Notes: generated from the letters alone by a model not told the origin. 64,000 nt of DNA from Hydrogenophaga aromaticivorans (GCF_013387465.1 NZ_VYGV01000026.1:1-64000); one strand, 5' to 3'. Shown: positions 8,251 to 18,012, counted from the stretch's first letter. Numbers and translations are program-made.

Positions 8251-10101
8251 ATGTTTTCCAGCCTGAAATTGCCCAACAACGAGATCGGACAGGCCCTGGC
8301 GGGTTTTCGGGGCGCTTTTCGCAGCGTGGGTGTGTTCAGCGCCATCATCAACCTGCTGATGCTGGTCCCGTCGCTCTACATGCTGCAGGTGTACGACCGC
8401 GTGCTCTCCAGCCGCAACGAGACGACGCTCATCATGCTCACCGTGATGGTGCTGGGCACCTACATGCTCATGAACGGGCTGGAGTTCGTGCGCAGCTTCG
8501 TGCTGATCCGCGTCGGTGCCCAGCTCGACATGAAGCTCAACAAGCGGGTGTACACCGCCTCCTTCGAGCAGAACCTCAAACGATCGGGGGGCAACGCCGG
8601 CCAGGCGCTGCAGGACCTGACGACCATCCGCCAGTTCGTCACCGGCAACTCGCTGTTCGCCTTTTTTGACGCCCCCTGGTTCCCGGTCTACCTGCTGGTC
8701 ATCTTCATGTTCGACTGGGTCCTTGGCGTGTTCGCCGTGGCGGGCACCCTCATTCTGGTCATCCTGGCCTACGTCAACGAGGTGGTGTCGCGCAAACCGC
8801 TGGCCGAAGCCAACGGCATGGCCGTCACCGCCGGCACGCTGGCCACCAACAACCTGCGCAACGCCGAGGTCATCCAGGCCATGGGCATGCTGCCCAACCT
8901 CATGTCGCGCTGGTTCAAGCTGCACGGCCGCTTCCTGCAACTGCAGGCCGAAGCCAGCGAAAAGGCCGGCATCGTCACCGCCACCAGCAAATTCGTGCGC
9001 ATCTCGCTGCAATCGCTGATCCTGGGCCTGGGTGCCCTGCTGGCGCTCGAAAACCGCATCACCCCCGGGATGATGATCGTCGGCTCCATCCTCATGGGCC
9101 GCGCGCTGGCGCCGGTCGACCAGTTGATCACTGTCTGGAAGGGCTGGTCGTCCACCCGCAGCGCCTACCAGCGTCTGAGCGAACTGCTGTCCAGCAACCC
9201 GGCTCGGCGCGAAGGCATGCCCCTGCCCAAGCCGCTGGGCAACCTGGCGCTGGAGTCGGTGACGGCTGTGCCGCCCGGCTCCAACGTGCCCGCCCTGCGC
9301 AACCTGAGCCTCACCATTTCAGCGGGCGACGTGGTGGGCGTGATCGGCCCGAGCGGATCGGGCAAATCCACACTGGCACGGCTGCTGGTGGGTGTCTGGC
9401 CCGCCGCGGCCGGCAAAGTCCGGCTCGATGGCGCCGACGTCTACCTCTGGAACAAGGCCGAACTGGGCCCCCACATCGGCTACCTGCCCCAGGACATCGA
9501 GCTCTTTGGCGGCACCGTGGCCGAAAACATCGCCCGTTTTGGTGAGGTGGACTCCGACAAGGTGATCCAGGCCGCCCAGCGCGCGGGTGTGCACGACATG
9601 ATCCTGCACTTCCCGCAGGGCTACGACACACCGCTCGGCGACGGCGGGGCCGGCCTCTCGGGCGGCCAGAAGCAGCGGCTCGGTCTGGCCCGCGCGATGT
9701 ATGACGACCCGTCGCTGATCGTGCTGGACGAACCCAACTCCAACCTCGACGACACCGGCGAACAGGCCCTGCTCTCGGCCATCAACGACCTGCGCAAGCG
9801 CGGCAAGACCCTGATCCTCATCACCCACCGTACCAACGCGATCGGCATCACCAACAAGCTGCTGTTCCTGCGCGACGGTGTCCCCCAGATGTTTGGCCCC
9901 ACCAAGCAGGTGCTCGCCGATCTGGCCAAGCTCAGTCAACAGGCTCAGCAAGGTGCCAACGGCGCTGCGCTGCCGCGTCCGGCGACGCCGCCTGGGGCTG
10001 CCGCCTCCCGGGCTCCAGCTGCGGCACCCTCCACCGACCCATCTACAGACCACCCGGCTCCCACCGCCCCGACAGCGCCCACCGCAGGCGAAACCGCCTG
10101 A
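8251..10101 (+). CDS. Type I secretion ABC transporter (PrtD-like permease/ATPase)
   Basis: The inner-membrane motor of a type I secretion system. An N-terminal transmembrane region (NLLMLVPSLYMLQVYDRVL is the family hallmark) is followed by the ATPase domain with Walker A GPSGSGKST (near residue 366), signature LSGGQKQRL and Walker B LIVLDEPNSNLD. There is no C39 peptidase domain, so substrates should carry an uncleaved C-terminal signal. The start is uncertain: ATG 8251 follows GGTGAGGA at 12 bp, while a TTG at 8209 adds 14 residues. The last 60 residues are an Ala/Pro/Thr-rich tail not typical of the family. It is followed by the HlyD gene after 42 bp. Confidence 0.9.
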   Translation: MFSSLKLPNNEIGQALAGFRGAFRSVGVFSAIINLLMLVPSLYMLQVYDRVLSSRNETTLIMLTVMVLGTYMLMNGLEFVRSFVLIRVGAQLDMKLNKRVYTASFEQNLKRSGGNAGQALQDLTTIRQFVTGNSLFAFFDAPWFPVYLLVIFMFDWVLGVFAVAGTLILVILAYVNEVVSRKPLAEANGMAVTAGTLATNNLRNAEVIQAMGMLPNLMSRWFKLHGRFLQLQAEASEKAGIVTATSKFVRISLQSLILGLGALLALENRITPGMMIVGSILMGRALAPVDQLITVWKGWSSTRSAYQRLSELLSSNPARREGMPLPKPLGNLALESVTAVPPGSNVPALRNLSLTISAGDVVGVIGPSGSGKSTLARLLVGVWPAAAGKVRLDGADVYLWNKAELGPHIGYLPQDIELFGGTVAENIARFGEVDSDKVIQAAQRAGVHDMILHFPQGYDTPLGDGGAGLSGGQKQRLGLARAMYDDPSLIVLDEPNSNLDDTGEQALLSAINDLRKRGKTLILITHRTNAIGITNKLLFLRDGVPQMFGPTKQVLADLAKLSQQAQQGANGAALPRPATPPGAAASRAPAAAPSTDPSTDHPAPTAPTAPTAGETA

Positions 10102-10143
10102 ACCCGCTGCAGCAGACCCGAACGCTTCCAGAGTGAACACAAG

Positions 10144-11490
10144 ATGACGACAGACGCCTTGGCCGTGACCGACGCCACCATCCGGCAGGAAGACGAAAAC
10201 CCCGTCAAGACCGACGCCAGCTCCCATGCCCGTCTGGGCTGGTGGCTCGTGCTCGTGGGGCTGGGCAGCTTCCTGATCTGGGCGTTTTTTGCACCCCTCG
10301 ACAAAGGCGTTCCCATGGGCGGCACCGTCACCGTGGCGGGCAACAAGAAGGCGGTGCAACACCTCACGGGCGGCACGGTTGAAGAAATCTTCGTGAAAGA
10401 GGGCGACACCGTCACCGCCGGACAAGCGCTGGTGCGCATGAACAGTGTGCAGGCCCGGGCGAACGCCGAAATCACCCGCATCCAGTTTCTGGCCGCGCGC
10501 ATCACCGAAGCCCGACTGCTGGCCGAACGCGACGGGCGCCCCAGCCTGGTGTTTCCGCCCGACATCCAGGCCAGTGGCAGCGATCCGCGCGTGGCCACCA
10601 CGCTCGCGGTGCAAAAGCAGCTCTTCGAGTCCCGCCAGGGCGCGCTGCGCAGCGATCTGGCCGCCACCGAGCAGAACATCTTTGGTCTGACCGCCTACGC
10701 CGCAGGGGTCGAAGAGTCGCGCCAGGGCAAGCAACTGCAACTGCGGCTGCTCAAACAGCAGATCGACGGCATGGCCGACCTGGCCAAAGACGGCTACATG
10801 CCACGCAACCGTTTGCTGGAACTGGAACGCAATGCCGCCCAGATCGAAGCCTCCATCGCGGAAGACACGGGCAACCTGGGCCGCAACCAGAGCCAGGTCA
10901 GCGAACTGCGCCTGCGGGCCCTGCTGCGCCAGCAGGACTACCAGAAAGAAGTGCGCACCCAGCTGACCGAAATCCAGCAGCAGGTGGATGCGCTGCGCAA
11001 CCGGCTGGAAGGGCTGGACTACGAACTGAACAACGCCGAGGTGAAAGCCCCGGTCAGCGGCATGGTGGCCGATGTCAGCATCTTCACCGAAGGCGGTGTG
11101 GTATCGCCCGGCTTTCGCATGATGGACATCGTTCCGCTCGACGAACCCCTCGTGGTCGAGGGTCAGGTGCCGGTGCACCTGATCGATTCGGTGCACCCGA
11201 AGTTGCCGGTCGAACTGATCTTCTCGGCCTTCAACCAGAACACCACGCCGCGCATCCCCGGCATCGTCACGCAGGTCTCGCCCGACCGCCTGGTGGACGA
11301 ACAGACCGGCATGCCTTACTACCGCATGCGCGCCGAGGTCACACCCGAAGGCCGCAAGATGCTGGCCGAACTGCAGGTGCGCCCGGGCATGCCGGTCGAA
11401 CTGTTCGTGCGCACCGGCGAGCGAACCCTCATGAACTACCTGTTGCGCCCCCTGCGCGACAACTTCCGCATGTCCATGACCGAGGAGTGA
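10144..11490 (+). CDS. Type I secretion periplasmic adaptor (HlyD/PrtE family)
   Basis: A membrane-fusion protein of 448 residues linking the ABC transporter to the outer-membrane channel. A single transmembrane segment lies at about residues 29-54 (LGWWLVLVGLGSFLIWAFFAP). It is followed by a biotinyl-lipoyl-like half motif (VQHLTGGTVEEIFVKEGDTV), long coiled coils, the second lipoyl half (VKAPVSGMVADVSIFTEGGV) and the beta-barrel region. The C-terminal ERTLMNYLLRPLRD is a standard PrtE/HlyD ending. Its stop codon overlaps the GTG start of the next gene. Confidence 0.92.
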   Translation: MTTDALAVTDATIRQEDENPVKTDASSHARLGWWLVLVGLGSFLIWAFFAPLDKGVPMGGTVTVAGNKKAVQHLTGGTVEEIFVKEGDTVTAGQALVRMNSVQARANAEITRIQFLAARITEARLLAERDGRPSLVFPPDIQASGSDPRVATTLAVQKQLFESRQGALRSDLAATEQNIFGLTAYAAGVEESRQGKQLQLRLLKQQIDGMADLAKDGYMPRNRLLELERNAAQIEASIAEDTGNLGRNQSQVSELRLRALLRQQDYQKEVRTQLTEIQQQVDALRNRLEGLDYELNNAEVKAPVSGMVADVSIFTEGGVVSPGFRMMDIVPLDEPLVVEGQVPVHLIDSVHPKLPVELIFSAFNQNTTPRIPGIVTQVSPDRLVDEQTGMPYYRMRAEVTPEGRKMLAELQVRPGMPVELFVRTGERTLMNYLLRPLRDNFRMSMTEE

Positions 11491-13226
11491 GCACCGTGGA
11501 AGTCAATCCCATTCGCCCAAGCACCCGATCCGCGCAGCGGCGGATGCGCCTGATCTGCCTGAGCGTGGCGCTGGCTTGGGTCGCCCCGGCCGGCGCCGAA
11601 GCGCTGGACCTGGCCCGGGCTTACGAGGCCGCGCGCCTGAACGATCCCACCTTCCGCGCCGCGATCGCAGCGCTCGATGCCGGCAGGGAAGAAAAAATAC
11701 TCGGACGGGCGCAACTGCTGCCCAGCATCGCCGCCACCTACACCACCAACCGGAACACCACGCGATCGACCCAGGGTCAGGTCACCGCATCCACCGAAGC
11801 CACCCAGACCAGCACGGCCACCAGCACCAGCACCATCACCAACGACCGGCTGCAGACAGCCAGCGCGTTCACTGGCCCGCTCTCCGGCCAGCCCCGGGAA
11901 TCGCAACGCCGTGTCACAGATTCGGACGCCGCCACCCAAACGGACAGCACCGGGCACTCGACCGTTGACGAAACCGAGATCGAAACCAACAAGTTTCGAG
12001 ACACCACCACTGCCCTGCAGCTGCGCCAGCCCCTGATCAATTTCGGTGCCATGGCCGGCTACCGCCAGGGCAAGGCCCTGAGCGCCGCCAGCGAGGCCCG
12101 GTTCCGGAGCCAGCAGCAGGAGCTCATGGTCCGCGTGGCGGAGGTCTACGCGGGCGCCCTTTTTGCTGAAGAGAGCCGGCGGCTCGCACTCACCCAGCTC
12201 GTCACCCTGAACGAACAGCAGACCACCAACGAGCGCATGCTCTCGAGTGGCGAAGGCACCCAGACCGATGTGCTCGAAACCCGGGCCAAGCGCGCGCTCG
12301 CAGAGGCTCAACTCATCGAAGCTGAAGATGCGCTGCTGGTCGCGCGCAACCGCCTGATCGCGATGACCGGCGTGCGGGCGACCTCTTTTGCTCCCCTGAA
12401 AACCGACATCGTCACCACGTCGACCCTGGCCTCCACCCCTGAAGACTGGCACGGACTGGCCATGACGCAGAACGGTCTGCTGGAAGCCCTGCGCTACCAG
12501 GTCGAAGCGGCCCACCAGGAGGTCAACAAGGCTGAGAGTGGCCACTACCCCCGGCTGGACCTGGTGGCCTCCGTCAGGCGCGAAAACTTCCGCTCCAACG
12601 TCAACCCGATCTCGAACACCACCACGAGCGTCGGCGACTCCAGCAGCACGAGCACCACCACCGGCTCCACGTCCAGCGTGTCGACCGGCTCGGCCCCCCT
12701 CCTGAACGAGAGCTCCAACTCGAACTTCACCACCACCTCCAATTCCGCCGCGACCTCCAGCTCCCGGTTCAACGCCGAACAGAATCTCGCCACCCGTCGG
12801 CGGACCACCAACCATGTGGTGGGCGTGGAGCTCAACGTGCCGCTGTTTTCGGGTGGTGCGGTGTCGGCCAGAACCCGGCAGGTGGCAGCCCGCCTGATCC
12901 AGGCGCAGGCCGAGATGGACGCCCGCGTGGACGAGGTGTTGCTGGAACTGAACCGCCAGCTCCGTCTGCAGCAATCCACCACCTTGCGTGTGCAGGCGCT
13001 TGAACAGGCCGTGGAATCCGGTCGCATCGCCGTCGACGCGACCATCAAGAGCACGGCCGCCGGGGTGCGCACCAACCTCGACGTGCTCAACGCCCGCGAG
13101 CGCCTGGTGACGGCCGAACGCGAGCTGGCAGACGCCCGCTACGCCCACCTGCTCGCCTTCCTGCGTTTGCGCTTCAACGCGGGCGTGCTCACCGAAGACG
13201 ACCTGATGCAGCTGGCCGGTCGGTAG
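11487..13226 (+). CDS. TolC-family outer-membrane channel of the type I system, with expanded Ser/Thr-rich loops
   Basis: The outer-membrane exit duct of the secretion system. A signal peptide (about residues 13-36) precedes the two structural repeats of TolC, the second ending in ELADARYAHLLAFLRLRFNAG. At 579 residues it is well over 100 residues longer than usual. The extra length sits in two low-complexity Ser/Thr-rich insertions, about residues 90-168 and 372-440. Each is between the two beta strands of a repeat (before LRQPLINFG and before GVELNVPLFSGG), so both should be extracellular loops. GTG 11487 overlaps the upstream TGA; a GTG at 11496 is possible. Confidence 0.88.
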   Translation: MSTVEVNPIRPSTRSAQRRMRLICLSVALAWVAPAGAEALDLARAYEAARLNDPTFRAAIAALDAGREEKILGRAQLLPSIAATYTTNRNTTRSTQGQVTASTEATQTSTATSTSTITNDRLQTASAFTGPLSGQPRESQRRVTDSDAATQTDSTGHSTVDETEIETNKFRDTTTALQLRQPLINFGAMAGYRQGKALSAASEARFRSQQQELMVRVAEVYAGALFAEESRRLALTQLVTLNEQQTTNERMLSSGEGTQTDVLETRAKRALAEAQLIEAEDALLVARNRLIAMTGVRATSFAPLKTDIVTTSTLASTPEDWHGLAMTQNGLLEALRYQVEAAHQEVNKAESGHYPRLDLVASVRRENFRSNVNPISNTTTSVGDSSSTSTTTGSTSSVSTGSAPLLNESSNSNFTTTSNSAATSSSRFNAEQNLATRRRTTNHVVGVELNVPLFSGGAVSARTRQVAARLIQAQAEMDARVDEVLLELNRQLRLQQSTTLRVQALEQAVESGRIAVDATIKSTAAGVRTNLDVLNARERLVTAERELADARYAHLLAFLRLRFNAGVLTEDDLMQLAGR

Positions 13227-13247
13227 GCACCGGGCGCCAGCGCTCCC

Positions 13248-13287
13248 CCAGCAAAAAGGGCCCGCAGATGCGGGCCCTTTTTGCTGG
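13248..13287. terminator. Bidirectional rho-independent terminator between tolC-like gene and apbC
   Basis: A perfect 18-bp inverted repeat around an AGAT loop has A5 on the left and T5 on the right of a GGGCCCGC core. It can terminate transcription from both convergent genes. Confidence 0.9.
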
Positions 13288-13306
13288 AAGTGATACCCGA
13301 CCGGGC

Positions 13307-14398
13307 TCAGGTTTCTTTGGAGATCTTGATGCTCGGAAATTTCGACGAGAAGTCCTTGGCCTGCTTCGCGATCTTGATCGCCACCTGGCGAGCCACGGAC
13401 TTGTAGATCTCGGCGATCTCGCCATCGGGGTCGGACACCACCGTGGGCATGCCGCTGTCGGCCTGCACCCGGATCGACATGTTCAGCGGCAGTGCACCCA
13501 GGTAATCCATGCCGTACTCGGCCGCCATCTTCTTGCCACCGTCGGCGCCAAAGATGTGTTCGGTGTGGCCGCAGTTCGGGCAGCAGTAGACCGCCATGTT
13601 CTCGACGATGCCGAGGATGGGCACGCCCACCTTTTCAAACATCTTGATGCCCTTGCGCGCGTCGAGCAAGGCAATGTCCTGCGGCGTGGTCACGATCACC
13701 GCACCGGTGAGCGGCACGCGCTGGGATAGCGTGAGCTGGATGTCGCCGGTGCCGGGAGGCATGTCGACGATCAGGTAGTCCAGGTCTTTCCAGTTGGTCT
13801 GGCGCAGCAGCTGCTCCAGCGCCTGCGTGGCCATGGGGCCGCGCCAGATCATGGCTTCATCCTTGTCCACCAGGAAACCGATCGAGATCACCTGCACGCC
13901 GTAGTTCTCCAGCGGCTCCATGGTCTGGCCATCGACGCTTTCGGGCCTGCCTTCCACACCCATCATCATGGGCTGGCTGGGGCCGTAGATGTCTGCGTCC
14001 AGGATGCCGACCTTGGCGCCCTCGGCGGCCAGCGCCAGCGCCAGGTTGACCGCCGTGGTGCTCTTGCCCACGCCGCCCTTGCCCGACGCCACGGCAATGA
14101 TGTTCTTCACGCTGGGCAGCAGCTGCACGCCGCGCTGCACAGCGTGCGGAATGATCTTGCTGGTCATGTTGACCGACACGTTTTCCACACCGGCCACCGT
14201 CTTGGCGGCCGCGATCAAAGCGCGGCGCAAGGCCGGCATCTGGCTCTTGGCCGGGTAACCCAGCTCGACATCGAACGACACGTCACCGTATTGTTCGCTC
14301 AGGTTTTTCAGCGCCTTGGTGGACACGAAGTCCTTGCCCGTGTTCGGATCGGTCACCGCCTGCAGGGCGGTGAGCAGCGCTTGGGAGTCGACGGCCAT
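13307..14398 (-). CDS. apbC: Mrp/ApbC iron-sulfur cluster carrier ATPase
   Basis: A P-loop ATPase that carries Fe-S clusters to apo-proteins in the cytoplasm (363 residues). An N-terminal MIP18/DUF59 domain (about residues 1-85) precedes the ParA/Mrp ATPase with its deviant Walker A GKGGVGKST. The cluster-ligating CPNC motif (in AVYCCPNCGH) is present. ATG 14398 follows a GGAGA ribosome binding site. The gene is divergent from metG across 183 bp. A much longer frame continuing upstream on this strand is antisense to metG and is not real. Confidence 0.93.
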   Translation of the reverse strand: MAVDSQALLTALQAVTDPNTGKDFVSTKALKNLSEQYGDVSFDVELGYPAKSQMPALRRALIAAAKTVAGVENVSVNMTSKIIPHAVQRGVQLLPSVKNIIAVASGKGGVGKSTTAVNLALALAAEGAKVGILDADIYGPSQPMMMGVEGRPESVDGQTMEPLENYGVQVISIGFLVDKDEAMIWRGPMATQALEQLLRQTNWKDLDYLIVDMPPGTGDIQLTLSQRVPLTGAVIVTTPQDIALLDARKGIKMFEKVGVPILGIVENMAVYCCPNCGHTEHIFGADGGKKMAAEYGMDYLGALPLNMSIRVQADSGMPTVVSDPDGEIAEIYKSVARQVAIKIAKQAKDFSSKFPSIKISKET

Positions 14399-14544
14399 GA
14401 AAAAAATCTCCGGTGTGGGGTATGTCTGGGTGTGCAGAAGCCGCCCGAAGTCTAACGCTCCGCCGGCAGGTCGGCCGGTGGTCGGGCATAGACACAGCGG
14501 GCGTGAGGACTTGGCCCCCATAGGCGCAGCCCGCCCGGCCCGCC

Positions 14545-14550
14545 TAAAAT
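14545..14550 (+). promoter_or_regulatory. Possible -10 element of metG
   Basis: TAAAAT lies 31 bp before the metG start in a CCTAAAATC context. No good -35 hexamer was found at the right distance. Confidence 0.3.
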
Positions 14551-14581
14551 CAAGGGTTCCCCCGAAAGAAAGCCCCCTGCC

Positions 14582-16636
14582 ATGAGCCCGCGTCGCCTGT
14601 TCGTCACCACCGCCCTGCCCTACGCCAACGGTCATTTCCACATCGGCCACATCATGGAGTACATCCAGGCCGACATCTGGGTGCGGTTCCAGCGCATGCA
14701 GGGCCACGAGGTGCACTTCGTCTGCGCCGACGACGCGCACGGCGCGCCGATCATGATCGCGGCCGAAAAGGCCGGCAAGACACCGCAGCAGTTCGTGGCC
14801 GACATCGCCGCCGGCCGCAAGCCCTACCTGGACGGGTTCCACATCGGTTTCGACAACTGGCACAGCACCGACGGCCCGGAAAACCACCAGCTGGCGCAAG
14901 ACATCTACCGAGCGCTCAAGGCCAACGATCTGATCGAGACCCGCACCATCGAACAGTTCTTCGACCCCGAGAAGAACATGTTCCTGCCCGACCGCTTCAT
15001 CAAGGGCGAGTGCCCCAAATGCGGCACGAAAGACCAGTACGGCGACAACTGTGAAAACTGCGGCGCCGTCTACGCACCCACCGATCTGAAGAGCCCCTAC
15101 TCGGCGCTGTCGGGCGCGACGCCGGTGCTGAAACAATCGGACCACTTCTTCTTCAAACTCTCCGACCCGCGCTGCATGGCCTTTCTGGACCAGTGGACGC
15201 AGAGCGGCGCGGTGCAGCCCGAGGTGCTGAACAAGATCAGCGAGTGGATCGAGCCCGGTGAAGACGGCAAGCCCAAGATGGGCGACTGGGACATCAGCCG
15301 CGATGCGCCTTACTTCGGCATCGAAATCCCGGACGCGCCGGGCAAGTACTTCTACGTCTGGCTGGACGCGCCGATCGGCTACCTCGCCTCGCTGAAAAAC
15401 TATTTCGACAAAACTGGGCGCGACTACGACGCCTTCATGGCCGACCCGGGCACCGAGCAGTTCCACTTCATCGGCAAGGACATCATCACCTTCCACACCC
15501 TGTTCTGGCCCGCGATGCTCAAGTTCAGCGGCCGCAAGGTGCCCAACGCGGTGTTCGTGCACGGCTTCCTCACCATCAACAACGGCGAGAAGATGAGCAA
15601 GAGCCGCGGCACCGGCCTGAACCCGCTCAAGTACCTGGAACTCGGCATGAACCCCGAGTGGCTGCGCTACTACCTGGCAGCCAAGCTCAGCGGCAAGAAC
15701 GAAGACGTGGACTTCAACCCCGAGGACTTCATGGCCCGGGTCAACAGCGACCTGGTGGGCAAGTTCATCAACATCGCCTCGCGCGCGGCGGGCTTCATCG
15801 CCAAACGCTTCGACGGGAAGCTGGGCGAAGTCTCGGCCGATGGCGATGCGCTGCTGGACCACCTGGAAGTGGCCGCCCCCAGCATCACCGAGCTCTACGC
15901 CGAGCGTGAATACGGCAAGGCGCTGCGCGAGATCATGCTGCTGGCCGACCGCGTGAACGCCTACGTGGACCAGAACAAACCCTGGGAACTGGCCAAGAAG
16001 GAAGGCATGGAAGGCCGCCTGCACGACGTGTGCACCACCTGCATCGAAGCCTTCCGCCTGCTCACGCTCTACCTCAAGCCGGTGCTGCCCGCGCTGGCGA
16101 AAGACGTGGAAGCTTTCCTGAACACCGAGCCGCTGCAGTTCGCCGACGCCAACCGCCTGCTCGGCGCCGGCCACCGCATCGGCGCCTACCAGCACCTGAT
16201 GCAGCGCGTGGACGTGAAGCAGCTCGACGCCCTGTTTGAGCCGCCCCCGGCACCCGCCGTGGAACTGGTGGTGCCCGGCGGCGAACCGATCGCCGACACC
16301 ATCTCGATCGACGACTTCAGCAAGATCGACCTGCGCATCGCGTTGATCGTCAACTGCGAAGCCGTGGAGGGCTCGACCAAGCTGCTGCGCCTGACGCTCG
16401 ACGTGGGCGAAGGCAAGACCCGCAACGTCTTCAGCGGCATCGCCAGCGCCTACCAGCCCGAAGACCTGGTGGGCAAGCTGACCGTGATGGTGGCCAACCT
16501 GGCGCCGCGCAAGATGAAGTTCGGCGTCAGCGAAGGCATGGTGCTCGCCGCCAGCCATGCCGACGACAACGCCGAACCCGGCATCCACATCCTCAACCCC
16601 TGGCCGGGCGCCACGACCGGCATGCGGGTGCGCTGA
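14582..16636 (+). CDS. metG: Methionyl-tRNA synthetase
   Basis: Charges tRNA-Met in the cytoplasm; 684 residues, the full length for a MetG with a C-terminal dimerisation/tRNA-binding domain. The HIGH-type motif (HFHIGHI, residues about 19-25) and KMSKS (337-341) are intact. A zinc knuckle with two CxxC pairs (CPKC near 144 and CENC near 161) is present. The last 110 residues form the EMAPII-like tRNA-binding domain (DFSKIDLRIALIVNCEAV). Confidence 0.97.
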   Translation: MSPRRLFVTTALPYANGHFHIGHIMEYIQADIWVRFQRMQGHEVHFVCADDAHGAPIMIAAEKAGKTPQQFVADIAAGRKPYLDGFHIGFDNWHSTDGPENHQLAQDIYRALKANDLIETRTIEQFFDPEKNMFLPDRFIKGECPKCGTKDQYGDNCENCGAVYAPTDLKSPYSALSGATPVLKQSDHFFFKLSDPRCMAFLDQWTQSGAVQPEVLNKISEWIEPGEDGKPKMGDWDISRDAPYFGIEIPDAPGKYFYVWLDAPIGYLASLKNYFDKTGRDYDAFMADPGTEQFHFIGKDIITFHTLFWPAMLKFSGRKVPNAVFVHGFLTINNGEKMSKSRGTGLNPLKYLELGMNPEWLRYYLAAKLSGKNEDVDFNPEDFMARVNSDLVGKFINIASRAAGFIAKRFDGKLGEVSADGDALLDHLEVAAPSITELYAEREYGKALREIMLLADRVNAYVDQNKPWELAKKEGMEGRLHDVCTTCIEAFRLLTLYLKPVLPALAKDVEAFLNTEPLQFADANRLLGAGHRIGAYQHLMQRVDVKQLDALFEPPPAPAVELVVPGGEPIADTISIDDFSKIDLRIALIVNCEAVEGSTKLLRLTLDVGEGKTRNVFSGIASAYQPEDLVGKLTVMVANLAPRKMKFGVSEGMVLAASHADDNAEPGIHILNPWPGATTGMRVR

Positions 16637-16642
16637 CACCCG

Positions 16643-17383
16643 ATGTTCGAACCGATCCGCGGCTTCACCAGCCTCAAGCGCACACCGCAGGCCGACCTGA
16701 AGCTCGGCACGGTACTGGCGTTTGTGGCCGGCGCGACCAACGCGGGCGGTTTTCTGGCCGTGGGCCAGTACACCTCGCACATGACGGGCATGGTCTCTTC
16801 ACTGGCCGACAACCTGGTGCTCGGCCAGTTCGTGCTGGCCGGCGCCGCACTGGCCGCGGTGCTGGCCTTTCTGCTGGGTGCTATGAGCACCGCCTGGCTG
16901 GTGAACTGGGGCATGCGGCTGCAGCTGCGCAGCGCCTACGGCCTGCCACTGCTGATCGAAGCGGCGCTGCTGCTGGTGTTCGGCATCTTTGGCGCCGCCA
17001 TGAGCCTGTGGCACACGGTGTTTTTGCCGGTCACGGTGGTGCTGCTCTGTTACATCATGGGCCTGCAGAACGCCGTGATCACCAAGATCTCGCAGGCGCG
17101 CATCCGCACCACGCATGTGACCGGTCTGGTCACCGACCTGGGCATCGAGCTGGGCAAGCTGCTGTACGTGAACCGCCACCCGGACATGCAACCGGTGCGC
17201 GCTGACCGCGAACGCCTGCGTGTGCATGCCCAGCTGGTGATCAGTTTCCTGGTGGGCGGCATCGCCGGTGCACTCGGCTTCAAGCACCTCGGCTACATCA
17301 GCACCGTGCCGCTGGCGATCACGCTGCTGCTGCTGGTGATGCGCCCGGCGCTGGACGACTGGAAGCGGTTGCGCGCGGCCTGA
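16643..17383 (+). CDS. DUF1275 (YoaK-family) membrane protein
   Basis: A 246-residue integral membrane protein of the DUF1275 family, function unknown. About six hydrophobic segments are visible, and the family motifs AGATNAGGFLAVGQYTSHMTG near the N terminus and QARIRTTHVTGLVTDLG in the middle are clear. It starts 6 bp after metG and is probably cotranscribed with it. It converges on the BamE-like gene with a 6-bp gap. Confidence 0.85.
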   Translation: MFEPIRGFTSLKRTPQADLKLGTVLAFVAGATNAGGFLAVGQYTSHMTGMVSSLADNLVLGQFVLAGAALAAVLAFLLGAMSTAWLVNWGMRLQLRSAYGLPLLIEAALLLVFGIFGAAMSLWHTVFLPVTVVLLCYIMGLQNAVITKISQARIRTTHVTGLVTDLGIELGKLLYVNRHPDMQPVRADRERLRVHAQLVISFLVGGIAGALGFKHLGYISTVPLAITLLLLVMRPALDDWKRLRAA

Positions 17384-17389
17384 ACGGGC

Positions 17390-17902
17390 TCAGCGGCTGC
17401 GATCGAGATCCGGGTCGCGCACCGACATCGTGGAGACCACCCGCAGATCGGGGCTGAAGACCACCGTGAACAGTTTGGTGTCGCCCTCGTTCGGGCCATC
17501 CCGGTAACGCCAGTCGTAGTGGGTCTCCTGCTTCAGCGCGTAAGGCGTGATCTTCATCGGCTTGCCCAGCATGCGCCGCACCTGCTCCATCGGCATGCCG
17601 GGCTGGATGCGCTCGAAGTTGTGCGGTGCGAGCACCTGGCGCAACGCAGCCATCTTGCCGTCGGCCCCGATGGTGATCTGGTAGTTCTGGTAGCCGGCTG
17701 GCTGCCGGTTGTATTCATAGATCTGCGCCCCATCGTCGCCCTCCCACACCGCTTCGGGCGCACCGAAACGCTCGCGCACGTCGGCCTCGGTGGAGACCCC
17801 TTCCTCCAGCTCGCTGATGTTCTGCCGATCGCAGGCCGCGAGTCCCAGCAGGAGGCCCAGCGCGAGGGTCAGCGCAGCGAATCGGTGTGCCTGGCTTTTC
17901 AT
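17390..17902 (-). CDS. BamE/SmpA-like outer-membrane lipoprotein
   Basis: A lipoprotein of 170 residues. The start at 17902 gives a clean lipoprotein signal peptide ending in a lipobox (LGLAAC). The mature part has two SmpA/OmlA-like repeats, each with a GVSTEADVRERFGAPE or PGMPMEQVRRMLGKP pattern. Such proteins help the BAM complex or stabilise the envelope. With the duplicated repeat it may be a BamE paralogue rather than BamE itself. Confidence 0.7.
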   Translation of the reverse strand: MKSQAHRFAALTLALGLLLGLAACDRQNISELEEGVSTEADVRERFGAPEAVWEGDDGAQIYEYNRQPAGYQNYQITIGADGKMAALRQVLAPHNFERIQPGMPMEQVRRMLGKPMKITPYALKQETHYDWRYRDGPNEGDTKLFTVVFSPDLRVVSTMSVRDPDLDRSR

Positions 17903-18012
17903 GTTCGTTCGCCTGTTGATGCCGTTTGCGACGGAAAAATCAGTGTAAACCCCCATCCGGAAGCGTTCTGTCTGTAAGTTCCGGTCATCGTCGCCAAAGG
18001 TAACATTTGCAC

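Noticed and set aside
14399..16780. Extension of the apbC frame to a 1157-codon ORF
   Set aside because: The extra part lies antisense to metG. The Mrp family length and the GGAGA site support a start at 14398.
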